64,000 bases of DNA from Mesorhabditis belari (taxonomy: Eukaryota > Nematoda > Chromadorea > Rhabditida > Rhabditidae): assembly GCA_958450365.1 (NCBI GenBank), contig CAUEEP010000728.1, positions 2,139,001 to 2,203,000 of the forward strand. The letters are read 5' to 3'. A program made the position numbers and the translations under genes. Positions within the stretch are counted from its first letter, which is position 1. Every line of letters starts with the position of its first letter. Of the stretch, positions 45,377 to 57,300 are shown piece by piece. Below the pieces are notes generated by a model. The model saw nothing but the letters and a program-made list of their open reading frames with translations. It had not been told where the DNA came from and did not search any database.

Positions 45377-47686
45377 ATGAACATTATCGACATAGTGCCT
45401 GAGCTTTTTTCAAGTGTTTCCCCATCACAACCTGAGGCTGAGAAGAGGATTTATTATTGTCAAAGGTGGGTGGAAAGGTTTTTTGATTTCTGTTTAAACA
45501 CAAAGACATTTTATTCAAAGAGTTTAAAATGACAATTACAGTCACAAGTGCATGAATTGGAGTAAATTGGAGTAAATTGAAGTAAATTGCGAGTAAATTG
45601 GAGTAAATTGCGTCATTTGAACAGATTCAACAGATTCAAAGAGCAAAATTTGATCGGAAGAGGTTCTAAAATGATTTTGAAAACTTTTCTATGAAATCTA
45701 CTAAAGCTAAACCTTTTTTTTATTACCCGATTTTCAGATGCCTAAATCATGGACTGCGTTTACAGCGTAAAAATCACAAGCAGGTGTGCCAGTTCCGGCA
45801 TTGCCCGTGCTCGGATTGTCAGGTGAGCTCTTTCACAAGATTTACTTGAAGAAAAGAATAATTGGGATAATTTGATTTTGACGAACTTGATCAACTTCAA
45901 TCCGTTTCATTTCTATTTCATTTCTGATTCATTTACAGATGGTCGACCGTCGTCGAGAGTTGAACTCGAGACTCTTGCAAATGGAGATTTCTCCACCACA
46001 ACCATTGGTGCCTGCATTGGTGCCCGCATTGGTGCAAGTTCTCTCGATCTCATCCACTTCTTCAATTTCCTCTAATTCTTCCGAAAGCCTTTCAGAAGGT
46101 GATTTCTTTGAATTGTTTTGCGTTTTGGACAATTTATTGAAGTAATTTTTAAGCCCTAAAAATACTGTCGATGGAAAATCGCTTTTTTTTCGTTCGTTAT
46201 CGTTAAAGCCAGCTTTCTCTTCTCATAATCTTTTGATCAGTAAAAACCAGTAAAAATGACAGATTACTGTCGTTATCTACTAGTTTAATCCCAAAAAGAA
46301 AAGTCTCTACTCGAACTCTCAGGACCGCTCAACCTCTCATGTGCTTCATCAGCTGCCAGTGAACTCTCGAGTCCTCCACCACCGAATCTCCTCGAATCAC
46401 ACGACTCACCCGGGAAAATAAAAGGTAAATCTGGAAAGGAAATCAAAAAAAAAAATATAAACTTGAATCTTTCCAAAAAATTCGAATGTAAGTGTTTGAC
46501 CTCGAGCAATCAAAAAAAGCGAATCCCATTCGCTTATCGTTTTTCAACGATCGAGTGCTCTTTTCCCTTTTTTTTTTTTTGCTTTCACGGGTTTTCCCCA
46601 TCATCTCCACGTTTTTTTTACCCACTTTTATTGTATGTTTTCCGAGGGACACGGATCTTAAAAAGGGGAAGATGTAAAAGATTTTGTGAAAAAAAAAAGA
46701 CTAAACGGGGGTTGAAAAGAAGTGAAAACGAGACGGATGATGGGAAAAGGGGAAAATGGTGAATGGGTAGACAGGTAGGCACTGTATACAAATGGAAATT
46801 TATAGTGAAAATGAAAATAGTATTAGGTGAGATTACGGTAATCTTAACTTTTAACTTTTAGTATAACGAAACGAAAAGCCTAAGGTTTTTTGGTATCAAA
46901 TAGACCTGAATTTCTGTTATTTTTGGATAGCTATTTAATAGCTATTTGATAGCGCTTTGTAGCTTAAATCAGTGTCGAGAAAAGCGAGTTTAAAGCTAGA
47001 CTACGCAATACTCCGCACCGTCATTATGCGGGTGGGCTGCTATTACAATATTTACGGTAGGTTTACATGAAGCTGTTATTACTGTGGCTTTCCTGGAACT
47101 CCTGGAGTGCGGTGAAATGCAAACTTTGGGTCTTACTGTATTATAAAGGACTGTAAGGGTACGGTCTTATGCCTCTACAGTTACAATATTTTAGTAAGTA
47201 CAATAGTTACAGTACGAAAGTTTTCATAAACTAGACTAAACAGTTTTTAATGTAAAATTTGCCATTTCCTCACATCAAACACCCAATTTTTTCGAATATT
47301 ATTAGAAAAAACTTTAAACTATTGCTCTAAATCGGAAAAATTTTAGAGCGCCGTCCAAATTGTCAGCGTTGCGCACAGCACAATCTCGCAAATCGCCTTA
47401 AAGGACATAAACGCGTGTGCCCGTTTCGTGAATGCATTTGTGCAAAGTGTCTGGTGAGTGTCAACTGTATAAAATGAGTAGTAAAATGGGCAAACAGATT
47501 TTAAACTCAAAAATATGAGACATTGATGTTTTGCAGGTTGTGGTTGAGCGGCAACGTTTGATGGCCGATCAAATCAAGTTGAGGCGACGACAGAAAAAGG
47601 AGAAGCTGTCGCTGCAAGAGAGACCCGTTTCTGTGTCACCTCCAATACAAAGTTGGATTTCAAATTTTCAAAGATTTCGATTTTGA
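45377..47686 (+). CDS. DM-domain transcription factor with two DM domains (MAB-3-like)
   Basis: Six exons: 45,377-45,465, 45,738-45,822, 45,939-46,098, 46,323-46,424, 47,347-47,453, 47,537-47,686; 230 residues. DM domain 1 (about 28-75) reads CQRCLNHGLRLQRKNHKQVC then CPCSDC; DM domain 2 (about 150-195) reads CQRCAQHNLANRLKGHKRVC then CICAKC, each with the intertwined CCHC/HCCC zinc-binding residues followed by a basic helix (RRRELNSRL; RQRLMADQIKLRRRQ). Both domains are cut by an intron after the last Cys region. Two tandem DM domains are characteristic of nematode MAB-3, which acts in male sexual differentiation; that role is inferred here. The linker (76-145) is Ser/Pro-rich. TTTCTAG 12 bases before the ATG may be a trans-splice acceptor. 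Intron 4 holds a MITE remnant. Confidence 0.9.
46833..47059. mobile_element. Degenerate ACCGTAAATA-family MITE in intron 4 of the DM gene
   Basis: The right half (from about 46,965, CAGTGTCGAGAAAAGCGAG to TTTACGGTA) matches the 13.2-kb copy; the left half is rearranged. Confidence 0.75.
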
Positions 47687-49003
47687 AAGATCCTTGACCA
47701 TGCAAAAGTCAAGTCAAATCTAAATTGTTGACATTGCTTGATGACAAGGTTGGAGAACCTATGATACTTTTGCAACTGTAGCTAGAGTAACTGTAGCTAG
47801 TAACTGTAACTAGTAACTGTAACTAGTAGCTGTAGCTACTTGTTAGAGCTTAAAATCGTTTAAAGCCCGGCTAAAGTACCCTAAAAGTATGTTTATGTAA
47901 AGTTTTTCTTTCCTACCGTATCCCTGAAATTTGGAACCTTGTTGACTGAAGAAGAAAGTCTCTGGGGTCCCGTTTACCCCATTGGCATAATCCCGGAAAT
48001 CTAATTCCGATGTCGAGTTGAGCCGTCATGAACAATAGAAAGGCACCACTTGTTTTTAGGCCCTGGGACGAAAAAAAAAAGAGGGAGAAAAGCTTTAGGC
48101 AAAGCACAGGAAAAGACCAATTTGATTGCGAGTCTCTTCTCCAATCGAAAAACGGAGAGATCCCAGCACTTCTTTACCCCCAATTTCGAAGATCGAGTAC
48201 CCCATTTTAGCCAAAGGCACACTTTCTATCCCTTTGCCTCTTTAGCCATTCACTTTTCACTTGACGATATGACTTTGAAGGGAAAACAATTGAATTTTTC
48301 GTTTCTAAACGGCATTTGGAAAAGTATCAGAGATTTTTGTTTAACGTTTTGAAACAGAAAGAGCAACTGTATAAAATGGGTATGTCCAAACGCATCCTTT
48401 CTGGAGCACTAAATTCTTTGTTTCTCTTGCAATCAGGAATATTGCTAGCGTTTTTAAAGCAAGCTATGCACTGAGCCTCACCAGAAGCCAGATCCAGATC
48501 TGGCTTCTAACAGATTCAAGGTCCAAATCTAAAGCTAAGTCAAGTTCTGGCTTCTGGTCTAGACTGGTAAAATTGCTTTTGCAACAGCAACTCTACAATA
48601 CATCTAAAGTTTTCGCCAGAAATACTGTGTTTTTCTGTTTGGTTGCAAAGTCCACTCCAAGAAAATTGAGATCCGGAAACAAAAAGGCCGTACTGGCAGA
48701 AATACCTGTCGAGTTAAAACAAAGTCCAACACCCAGTTTTGTAACGGTCCAGGAAACGAGCTTTGCTTTCGTTGTTTCCATTCAATTCCCCAAACCATCT
48801 TACAATTAATTTTGACCTTCATTGTGGTCCGGCTATGAAAAGTTCCGGATTCTCCACTCGGCATTCATCCAAATGGAAATAGATTTCTTTCTCATTTCAA
48901 AGAGAAACACAAAATTTATCGTGTAAAACAATAAATTAAAATAATCTGACAAAAACATTGACAAAACAAAACGATTTTAAAAAATGAAAAAGAATGAAAT
49001 AAA
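47687..49003. other. Region after the DM gene; no second gene certain
   Basis: Probably includes the 3' UTR of the DM gene. Small tandem repeats of GTAACTGTAACTA occur at 47,778-47,845. A slightly GC-richer stretch at 47,940-48,240 and an open frame at 48,573-48,809 have no recognisable domain. Confidence 0.4.
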
Positions 49004-50028
49004 ATGAAACGACGACGCGACGCTCCCATCGACTACCTCCAAATGGCGGCGACGTCAATTGGAATGCGACGTCGTGCGAAAATTGACATTTAACAATAAG
49101 ATAAAAGATTTAAAATTTGCGAAGGAAATTCAGATTTAACATGAAAGCGTCTTGAAATCATTCCCTAAGAATCATTCCCTAAGAATCATTCCCTAAGAAT
49201 CATTCCCTAAGAATCATTCCCTAAGAATCATTCCCTAAGAATCATTCCCTAAGAAACATTCCCTAAGAACATTCCCTAAGAATCATTCCTAAGAATCATT
49301 CCCAAGAATCATTCCCAAGAATCATTCCCTAAGAATCATTCCCTAAGATCATTCCCTAAGAATCATTCCCTAAGAATCATTCCCAAGATCATTCCCTAAG
49401 AACATTCCCTAAGAACATTCCTAAGAATCATTCCCTAAGAATCATTCCCTAAGAATCATTCCCTAAGAATCACCCAGAACATTCCTAAGAATCATTCCCT
49501 AAGAATCATTCCCAAGAACATTCCCTAAGAACATTCCCAAGACATTCCTAAGAATCATTCCCTAAGAACATTCCTAAGATCATTCCCAAGAATCATTCCC
49601 AAGAATCATTCCCTAAGACATTCCCTAAGACATTCCCTAAGAATCATTCCCCAGAATCATTCCCTAAGAATCATTCCCTAAGAACATTCCCTAAGAAACA
49701 TTCCCTAAGAATCATTCCCTAAGAATCATTCCCTAAGAATCATTCCCTAAGAATCATTCCCTAAGAATCATTCCCTAAGAATCATTCCCCAAGAATCATT
49801 CCCTAAGAATCATTCCCTAAGAATCATTCTCTATTACCCAGTACCTAGATCTCTCTTTGACAAAAATAACAAAAATTTCTTTCAGTTGAACCAGTTGTAT
49901 GCCCAAAATGCACCCAGCAAGCGATCTCGTACTCACAACTTTTGTGTCTTCTCGATCCTTGTTCTCCAATCGAACCACTCGCCACACTATCAGTTCTTCT
50001 TCAAAATTGTCAACATAAAGAAGAGTGA
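49004..50028 (+). CDS. Candidate two-exon small gene of unknown function
   Basis: Exon a (49,004-49,073) starts ATG in an unusually GC-rich island and encodes MKRRRDAPIDYLQMAATSIG. Exon b (49,886-50,028) follows a strong TTTCTTTCAG acceptor and encodes EPVVCPKCTQQAISYSQLLC onward to a TGA. Joining C (phase 1) to TT keeps the frame and gives about 70 residues with a CxxC motif. The donor (GTGCGA) is weak, and the intron is almost filled by a 14-bp minisatellite. Alternatives: exon b is a distal 3' exon of the DM gene upstream (a phase-1 donor GTTGGA near 47,651 also fits), or the minus-strand frame at 50,083-49,817 is the real one. No family recognised. Confidence 0.3.
49156..49829. repeat. 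14-bp minisatellite (CATTCCCTAAGAAT)
   Basis: About 48 tandem copies with many one-base deletions (CATTCCTAAGAAT, CATTCCCAAGAAT, CATTCCCTAAGAC). The indels are concentrated in the middle, the ends are regular; this may be partly sequencing or consensus error. Confidence 0.95.
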
Positions 50029-50875
50029 TCCAAGCATTTTTTTTTCTTAAATATTTCAAATCATTTCCATTGTTTTCAGTCAATTTTCGTGATATTCATT
50101 GATCCATTTTCGGTTTTTTGCATCGTTTTTGCATCGTTTTTTTTACGAGCTTTTCAATAATCTCAAACTTTATCTCATTTTATTTTTTTTTTTGGTTGAT
50201 AAGATCAACTCTAAATCATTTTGATGTATCGTATTGTTTTCTAAAATGTTTCTTTATGTTTTTCGTTTTCTAAAAGGCACTTATTTTGGAAAATTATCCT
50301 ATTAAAACCGCCAACTTACGGCTAAATCAGCTAAATTTTGATATAATTCCATGAGGAATGATATAAAAATTAAGCTGAATACGATAGTTTCGAAAAAACT
50401 AGGTGTCTTTTAACCAAGTGAAGCATTTAAATGCCTGTGCAAAGAGCTTCTCTTCTCTCTAAAGACTAAACTAATGTTTTCTAGGGTACTTTTCTATTAC
50501 CGTACAATTACCGTACAATTATTGTACAACAAAGTCAAACGTTTCACAAATTTTAAGCAAGTTTGGCATAAATTTGATATCTTTAATGGAAAAGTACGAA
50601 AATTTCTCGTTTTTTTCATTTGTGAGCCTATTCAATAGGCCCTAATCTCTTTTCTTGATTGTAAATGAGTCACCCAGTGAAAAAAATTGTGAAACATTTT
50701 TGTGTGAATAAATCTTTTTATCGATTACTAGAGAGTTACGAAGTATGAAATAAAAAAAAAAACGAAAAATTTCAATGTAATTGAACAAAAGTGAAGAGAA
50801 AGACAAAGAATTGATAAACTCAGAGCCCGTTTTAGAAAAATGGACAGAGGAAAGTAGTGGTTTACTTCTAAGAAG

Positions 50876-53800
50876 TTAATTCTGTTGAGTGGATGAGGTG
50901 GGTGGAATAGTCGGCGTTGAAAGGAGTGGAGGTTTCATCATCGGAACACCTAGGAAACAATCAGTAAAAATAGAAAGGATATTGAATCCAGGAGTATCTT
51001 TGAGCTACAGTATTTTCTGAATTCGTTTTCCCTTTTACCTTGTCCAAATGTTGTGTTCTTGGAGAGTTGCGAGATTCCGATCGGTGATTGAAAGCTCATT
51101 GGATTTTGAGTGGGAAAAGTCTGTGAAGCTTGTTGGAGAGAGGCTTGGACTTGATTTGCTGAACAGATTTCAATAGACTTTTCAGTTCCAATCAACTTGT
51201 TTAAAGTGGTTTTTCTTAAAAAGCCTCATAAAATGTTTACCATAAAAGCTGAGAGCCGAAGAGGCAGGAAATGGGGGTAACATTTGAGAGGCTAAAAATC
51301 AAATCTAGAATGTAATATCTATGAAAATAGCTGAAAATGCTTTTAAAAAATCGCTAATAGCTTTTCATTTTGTCACAAATTTCTTGTGCAATTTTTGAAA
51401 CATGCAAAACATTCGTTTTCACCTGGATTCAATTTGAGTTGGGTGCTCGGATTTTGCCCCAAGCGAGCCTCAAGTTCGGCCAGTTTCTTTGCTTGATCAA
51501 CGGACAGCTGAAATGAATATTATTCGAGCTAAAAAGCTAAAAAATCTAAGCTAAAAAAGCTCCTTTAGCTCTATTTATATAATAAACCTTATACTTTTAT
51601 ATATTCCTTAATTCTCGTATAATATAAGGTAGATATTCAGCAAAAAGAAATTGCGTCACCATAATTTTTGAGATATCCTTTACATTGTTACTATTGGGTT
51701 GATGGAAAGTCCTTTCCGAGTCCTCTATGTCTTCTTTCCGAGCTTTAGCTTGGTCTGGTCAAGCCTCTTTACAAGCCTTAGGTTCTAGATTCGATTTGGA
51801 ACATTCTTGGCACATTTATGTATTGGATTGGCACACTGCCCCGGCTAAACACCCTGGAAAACCTCCCCTCCCCGGTTTAATTACCCAAGTCTCTGGTTTT
51901 CAATGTTCACTTAAATTCGGTAGTTTTTGATTGGATAAAAAGTACAGGGCTTGGAATTCAGGAAAGTACAATTCGTTCTTCTATTGGGTTGATGGAAAAG
52001 TCCTTTCCGATTTTTTGGGAGAGTACCTTAAATTCCAATTTTCCAATTTTGACGTTTTATAGCTCATCCTAAAGCTGAATTCAAGACGGACCGATTGGTA
52101 AAAACCGTTTTGAGATATCTCTTTTCTGAAAGTTTGTTTCTAGGGGTTATTTTTGACGCCGATCACGAAACACATGTCTTTAGCCTAGGTTTCTGCACGG
52201 AAAACTAACGAAACGTGAAAACAGCCATTTTTTTTGGCTCTGCCGCCCTTTACTAAAATAGCTGTAAAAACTTTTCGAAAAGAGATATCTCAAAACGGTT
52301 TTTACCAATCGATCCGTCTTGAATTCAGCTTTAGGATGAGCTATAAAACGTCAAAATTGGAAAATTGGAATTTAAGGTACACTCCCAAAAAATCGGAAAG
52401 GACTTTTCCATCAACCCAATAGTAACAATGTAAAGGATATCTCAAAATTATGGTGACGCAATTTCTTTTTGAATTTCGCATAGTTTTCTGCGCTATCGTT
52501 TCAAATTTTTTGATGATATTAAATAAATTTTTCATTTTTTAGACATAAAGAAGAAAAATTTATGTATTTTCATGTTAAAGTCGAAGAAAAATTTGTTATT
52601 AATCGTCTTCATCAGCAACAAAATATAACCAAAATTTGAAAGCGGCTATTTTTCTCGAGTTTCTTCAAAGAGTTTTCTGTTTTTCTTGAGATTTTCATTA
52701 GAACTCGATCTTGAAATTGCTTAGTTGCTGGGAAAAAAAAGCTCTACTCTTACTTCTACTCTTACAAGTGTCAAAAGAATCTTAGCGGTTGTATTTTCTT
52801 AGGACTTTCTTAAGACTTTCTTAGGACTTTCTTAAGACTTTCTTAAGACTTTCTTAAGACTTTCTTAAGACTTTCTTAAGACTTTCTTAAGACTTTCTTA
52901 AGACTTTCTCTTCAACTTTATTCTAAAAATGAGCAATCAATTTAATATTAACAAAAAGGTTGAAAAGATAATTTAGAAAACAATAGAAAAAGGAAAAGCG
53001 TCACAATAATAAAAATCTTACCGATGTCTTCGGTGGCTCGGGAGATCTTATGATTTTCGTTGCCTCGAGCCGCTTACTCATCTCCTCATTGTGCTTATTA
53101 GCCTCATCAATAGTCTGGAAATTTTTCTTTGATTAGCTAGATCTTAATTTTCTCCATTAATCATACCTTTTTCATGTTATTTTGCATGGTGATAAGACGT
53201 TCTTTCAGCTTTCTCTGCTTGTCTTCGAGGAAAGTCAAACTGGCCATTTCAACAACAAAATTCTCGGCTTGTGACTAAATGTTTTGAAGATTGATTATTC
53301 AAAAAAGAATTTTTTACTTCATAAAAACTATTCTCAACAGAACGGGGAGCTGTTGAACGATCAAGAGCTGATGTGGGAGTGGATGGAGAGAAGACGGGAG
53401 GCTTCGGCAAGTGGCGAGCTCCCAATGTTTGATTTTCCTGAAATAAGTTTTAAGCTTTAAGTTTTCTTCAATAAGTAAAACTCTTCTTTCTTTCCGCTTT
53501 TGTTTTCTTAGCGGATTCCTCAGAAATTTTGTCTATAGATCGAAATCGATTCGGCTTATAGACAGAGCAATCGGCAGGCCGAGAAAACGAAAGGTGGAAT
53601 TCGATTCGACTCGAAATTTTCCCATGTCTACTACCTGTTGAGGTGACAAAATAGGCATTGCATCTTTATAATCATCTTGTGGTGAGCTTGGAGTTGTGGG
53701 GATTCGATTGGGATCTATTTCTTTTTCAGGGAATCGTTGCCGGGTGGAGATCGAGTAGCCCGAGGTGGCACTCACGAATGATATGTCAGAAGTGGGAGAC

Positions 53801-54233
53801 TGGAATTTATTGGACAAGTTAGGTTTATCGAGAATTTGTTGAAGCTAGCAAAATCGTTTTACCTTGATCGATTTGTTGCTCTTTACACTTCGTGGAGAGG
53901 TGATAAAAGCCGATGTGTCCAATGCTTTCCACGAGATTCCCACCGGAGAGGAGGACGCTTTTTGGTGAATGCTTGCAAGGATTGCACTCGGCCCATAGAG
54001 ATCCGCCTGAATATGTGAAGATTTTGAGCTGTTATGATAATTTTAAGTATTTCATGCTATTTTATGTCAACCTGTAGTTGTTCTAGCTTCGCGATGACGT
54101 CTTCTTGTAGCTCACCGGTTGATGTCTCTGCCCATAAAGTGTAGATCTTAAAAAATAACAATTAAGTAATACTATATATTGAAAAGAGCAGTGTATGTCT
54201 GTCTGTCTGTCTGTCTATTTGTCTGTCTGTCTA

Positions 54234-54302
<69 letters not shown>

Positions 54303-57300
54303 TTACATTTAGAAATGAGAATCAACCTCGAGTAAGATCTGTTTGCTTTCGGTGGAGTTGAACTGTTTGATTCGAGCCTCGGCTTGACTGTGCCAACCAC
54401 GTTGCAAATCGCACATAGCAAGAAAAGATGAGGCCTAAATCAATCAATTTTCCCATTTGCCCCATATGTTTCTCACCTCTTCGTGTGCAATCCGTCGCTC
54501 CTTGTCATCTAGTGGCTCCTCGACGGATGGGAACAACGTATGCGTTTCCTCATGATCGACAATTTTCGATCTAGAACTTTCAAAGCTAATTGCTTGATGG
54601 ATTTTGCATTGATTAAACTACTGAACAAGATCAAACCCAATCGACAACTCGACAAGTCTTTGAGCGAATTTCTCGGCAAGCATTTGGCACTCGTAGTCGT
54701 CACCTCTTTCTCGTAGATAGTCAAAGACCCTAGAATGAATCCGTAGCACACAAAAAAATGCTATAAATCTAAATATCTAGAAACGTCTCCAAATCAAGAA
54801 ACCTGAAAATCGTTCTCACTCCACTTGGGGGTTTCTCGAGACGAGTCGCCTCGATGATACATTGAAAGTACATGTGAGAGGCATTGTCCAATGGGCTAAA
54901 ATGAAAATTGAAATTCTAAGAGCTTTCACGCTCGACTGGAGTAAAGATTTTTGATACAATTCCATTCTATTTTCTATTGTTTTACTTACTCATTAGTGCA
55001 CAGCGATCCAAGAGCCATCTTCCAGCATTTTATTTGATTTTCGGTGATCGCATGAATCTAAAAGGTTAAATTTTGATTTTAAATAAACTGTAACATGTGA
55101 ATGTGTTGCTTCACAGATTATCCGTGAATAGAAACTATTCAGTAGTGAACTTATGCAATATTTGATTGATTCTACGTCTCACCTTGGCTACAGTCGATGG
55201 GAAAAGTGGATCTGGATGCACTTGAGAGGACGCTGCTGAGGCTCCACACATCAAGAAGTAGATCTACAATCGGAAAAGTACAAATTTTAGGTTATAAATA
55301 TTATTGTACTTGTTATACTATGTACAAAAAAAAAGTAATCACTCTATACCTCAAGATCAAGTGGATATAACTTTCGCCCATCGGCTGATGTGTTCCGTGG
55401 AGATGAGGGAAGGACTTTAATGCTCTTGAACCACTCGTGAACAGCTGAATATTTGAAAATAGAAATAAATTCGTTTTAAATAGCTATTGAATTAGATCAC
55501 TGAATATTTAGAGATTTTACCACTCCAAATCTGATCCTCGAAACAGGCCAACCAGCTAACACGTGTCAGGAAATCTCGATCTTCTCGCATTCGCCAAAGT
55601 TCTGAAAAAGATTTAAAGTCAATAAAATCAATAAAATCAAGTCAATAAAATAAAAATCAAGTTTTTTACTAAAAAATTTTACCAGCAACGCATTCATTAA
55701 GGAACTCGGTGTCGAGTTGCACAGTAGTTCCACTGAAATCATCGAAGAGAGTGGATGAGGCTGGCTTGGGGAGATCAAAGCTCACCCAAAGCTCGGCTAA
55801 TAGCTAAATGCTTTGTAATTGTTTTTCTTTAGAAAACTGACATCTTCGTTTAGTAATGTATCGACTTCATCGCTGATTTCATACTGAGGAAGGTATTGAT
55901 TGAGCAAAACGTTCGCTTCGAGCAGCTCGAGAGCGGCGATCGTCTGAAAAGAGAATTATTGGATAAAATTGGTCTATTGGATAAAATTGCTTTCATTAGC
56001 TAGCTTTAGAATAGAATTCCTGGTGTAGTTTGTGCTCTAATTATATTGGGTTGTCCAGTTATGAATGCGCGTTTTTACTATTTTGTAAATTTCTCAAGAT
56101 ATCGAACAGATGTATATGAGTGTTATATATCATTCGAAAGCTGAAGATCTCCTCTACATTTTGGAATAAAAAAGTTTTTGAATTCATTCAACTTTTTGGG
56201 AATTTGACTGCACAAAGGGAGAGGTCGCTTTCGAAAAAAACCCATTCCAGCTTAGCTATTCCTCAAGTTTTATGGTGTAAAATAACCGCCCAGAAAAGAA
56301 AAGAAAAGTAAAGATGCTCTGAAATTGTTATATTTAAAGAAAAGTTGTATTGATATATCTATTGGCCAAACATCAAACGGTTAACTCAATTTGAGCGAAG
56401 CCAAAACTTGATCCAAAGGCACCCTTCCATTTTTTGACCACCTCTTCTTCTGTGCAGTCAATTTGCCCAAAAGTTGAACAAATTCAAAAACTTTTTATAT
56501 CAAAACGTAGAGGAGATCTTCAGCTTTCGAATAATACTCATATATATCTTTTTCTTGCTTTCGGTATCTTGAGAAATTTACAAAATAGTAAAAAACGCGC
56601 ATTCATAACTGGACAACCCAATACTTCCAAAAACATCTTTATTGCTCACTTTGGCAAGCGATTGTTAAATAAGTGCATTGTAAAGTCAGAACTATCAGAA
56701 AATTGTAAAGTTTTCTTTAGATATCTCTATTTCATAGTTTTACTTACTTTCAAATCATCTATAACTTTCGAATAAGCTGACTCAAAGTAGATAATCGATA
56801 GCTTGAGAAGAGCGCATGTCAAGATCATCAATTGAATGTCGGTGACTGGGTTCTGGAGGAAATATAATAAAAGATATACTAATAGAATCCTTTAAATAAC
56901 CTTGATTTGCTTTGAAATAGTAATGTCGGCAGCTCGTCGAAGGAAAAGGCCTTTAGAATAGAAATCGCTCTCCAGTGAGAGCTCGTTTTGGTGATTCTTC
57001 AACAAGGTCTTCCAGCTGAAAAAAAAAACATTATCATATTACCATAAGTTATGCAAAAACTGTATTGAAATATAAATCTAATGAAATATAAATATAATGA
57101 AATATAAATCTAATGAAATATAAATATAATGAAATATAAATATAATGAAATATAAATATACCGTATTTCTTCGAATAGAAGACCGGGTAAAGTGTATCAT
57201 CGCGTACTCTACTATTTAATCATTTGAATCATTAATGTTACTACTATTTAATCATTTGAATTTTTAAAACGCTTCGAAAACGTGTCACCTTTGAAAGCTA

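Noticed and set aside
49817..50083. Minus-strand frame of 88 codons next to the 14-bp array
   Set aside because: It starts only at TTG, has no acceptor upstream, and overlaps a plus-strand segment with a better splice acceptor; kept only as an alternative.
54179..54421. Cys/Leu/Ser repeat frame and Thr-Asp-Arg-Gln repeat frame
   Set aside because: Translation of the GTCT microsatellite in an intron of the nucleoporin-like gene; the adjoining real exon is 54,434-54,327.
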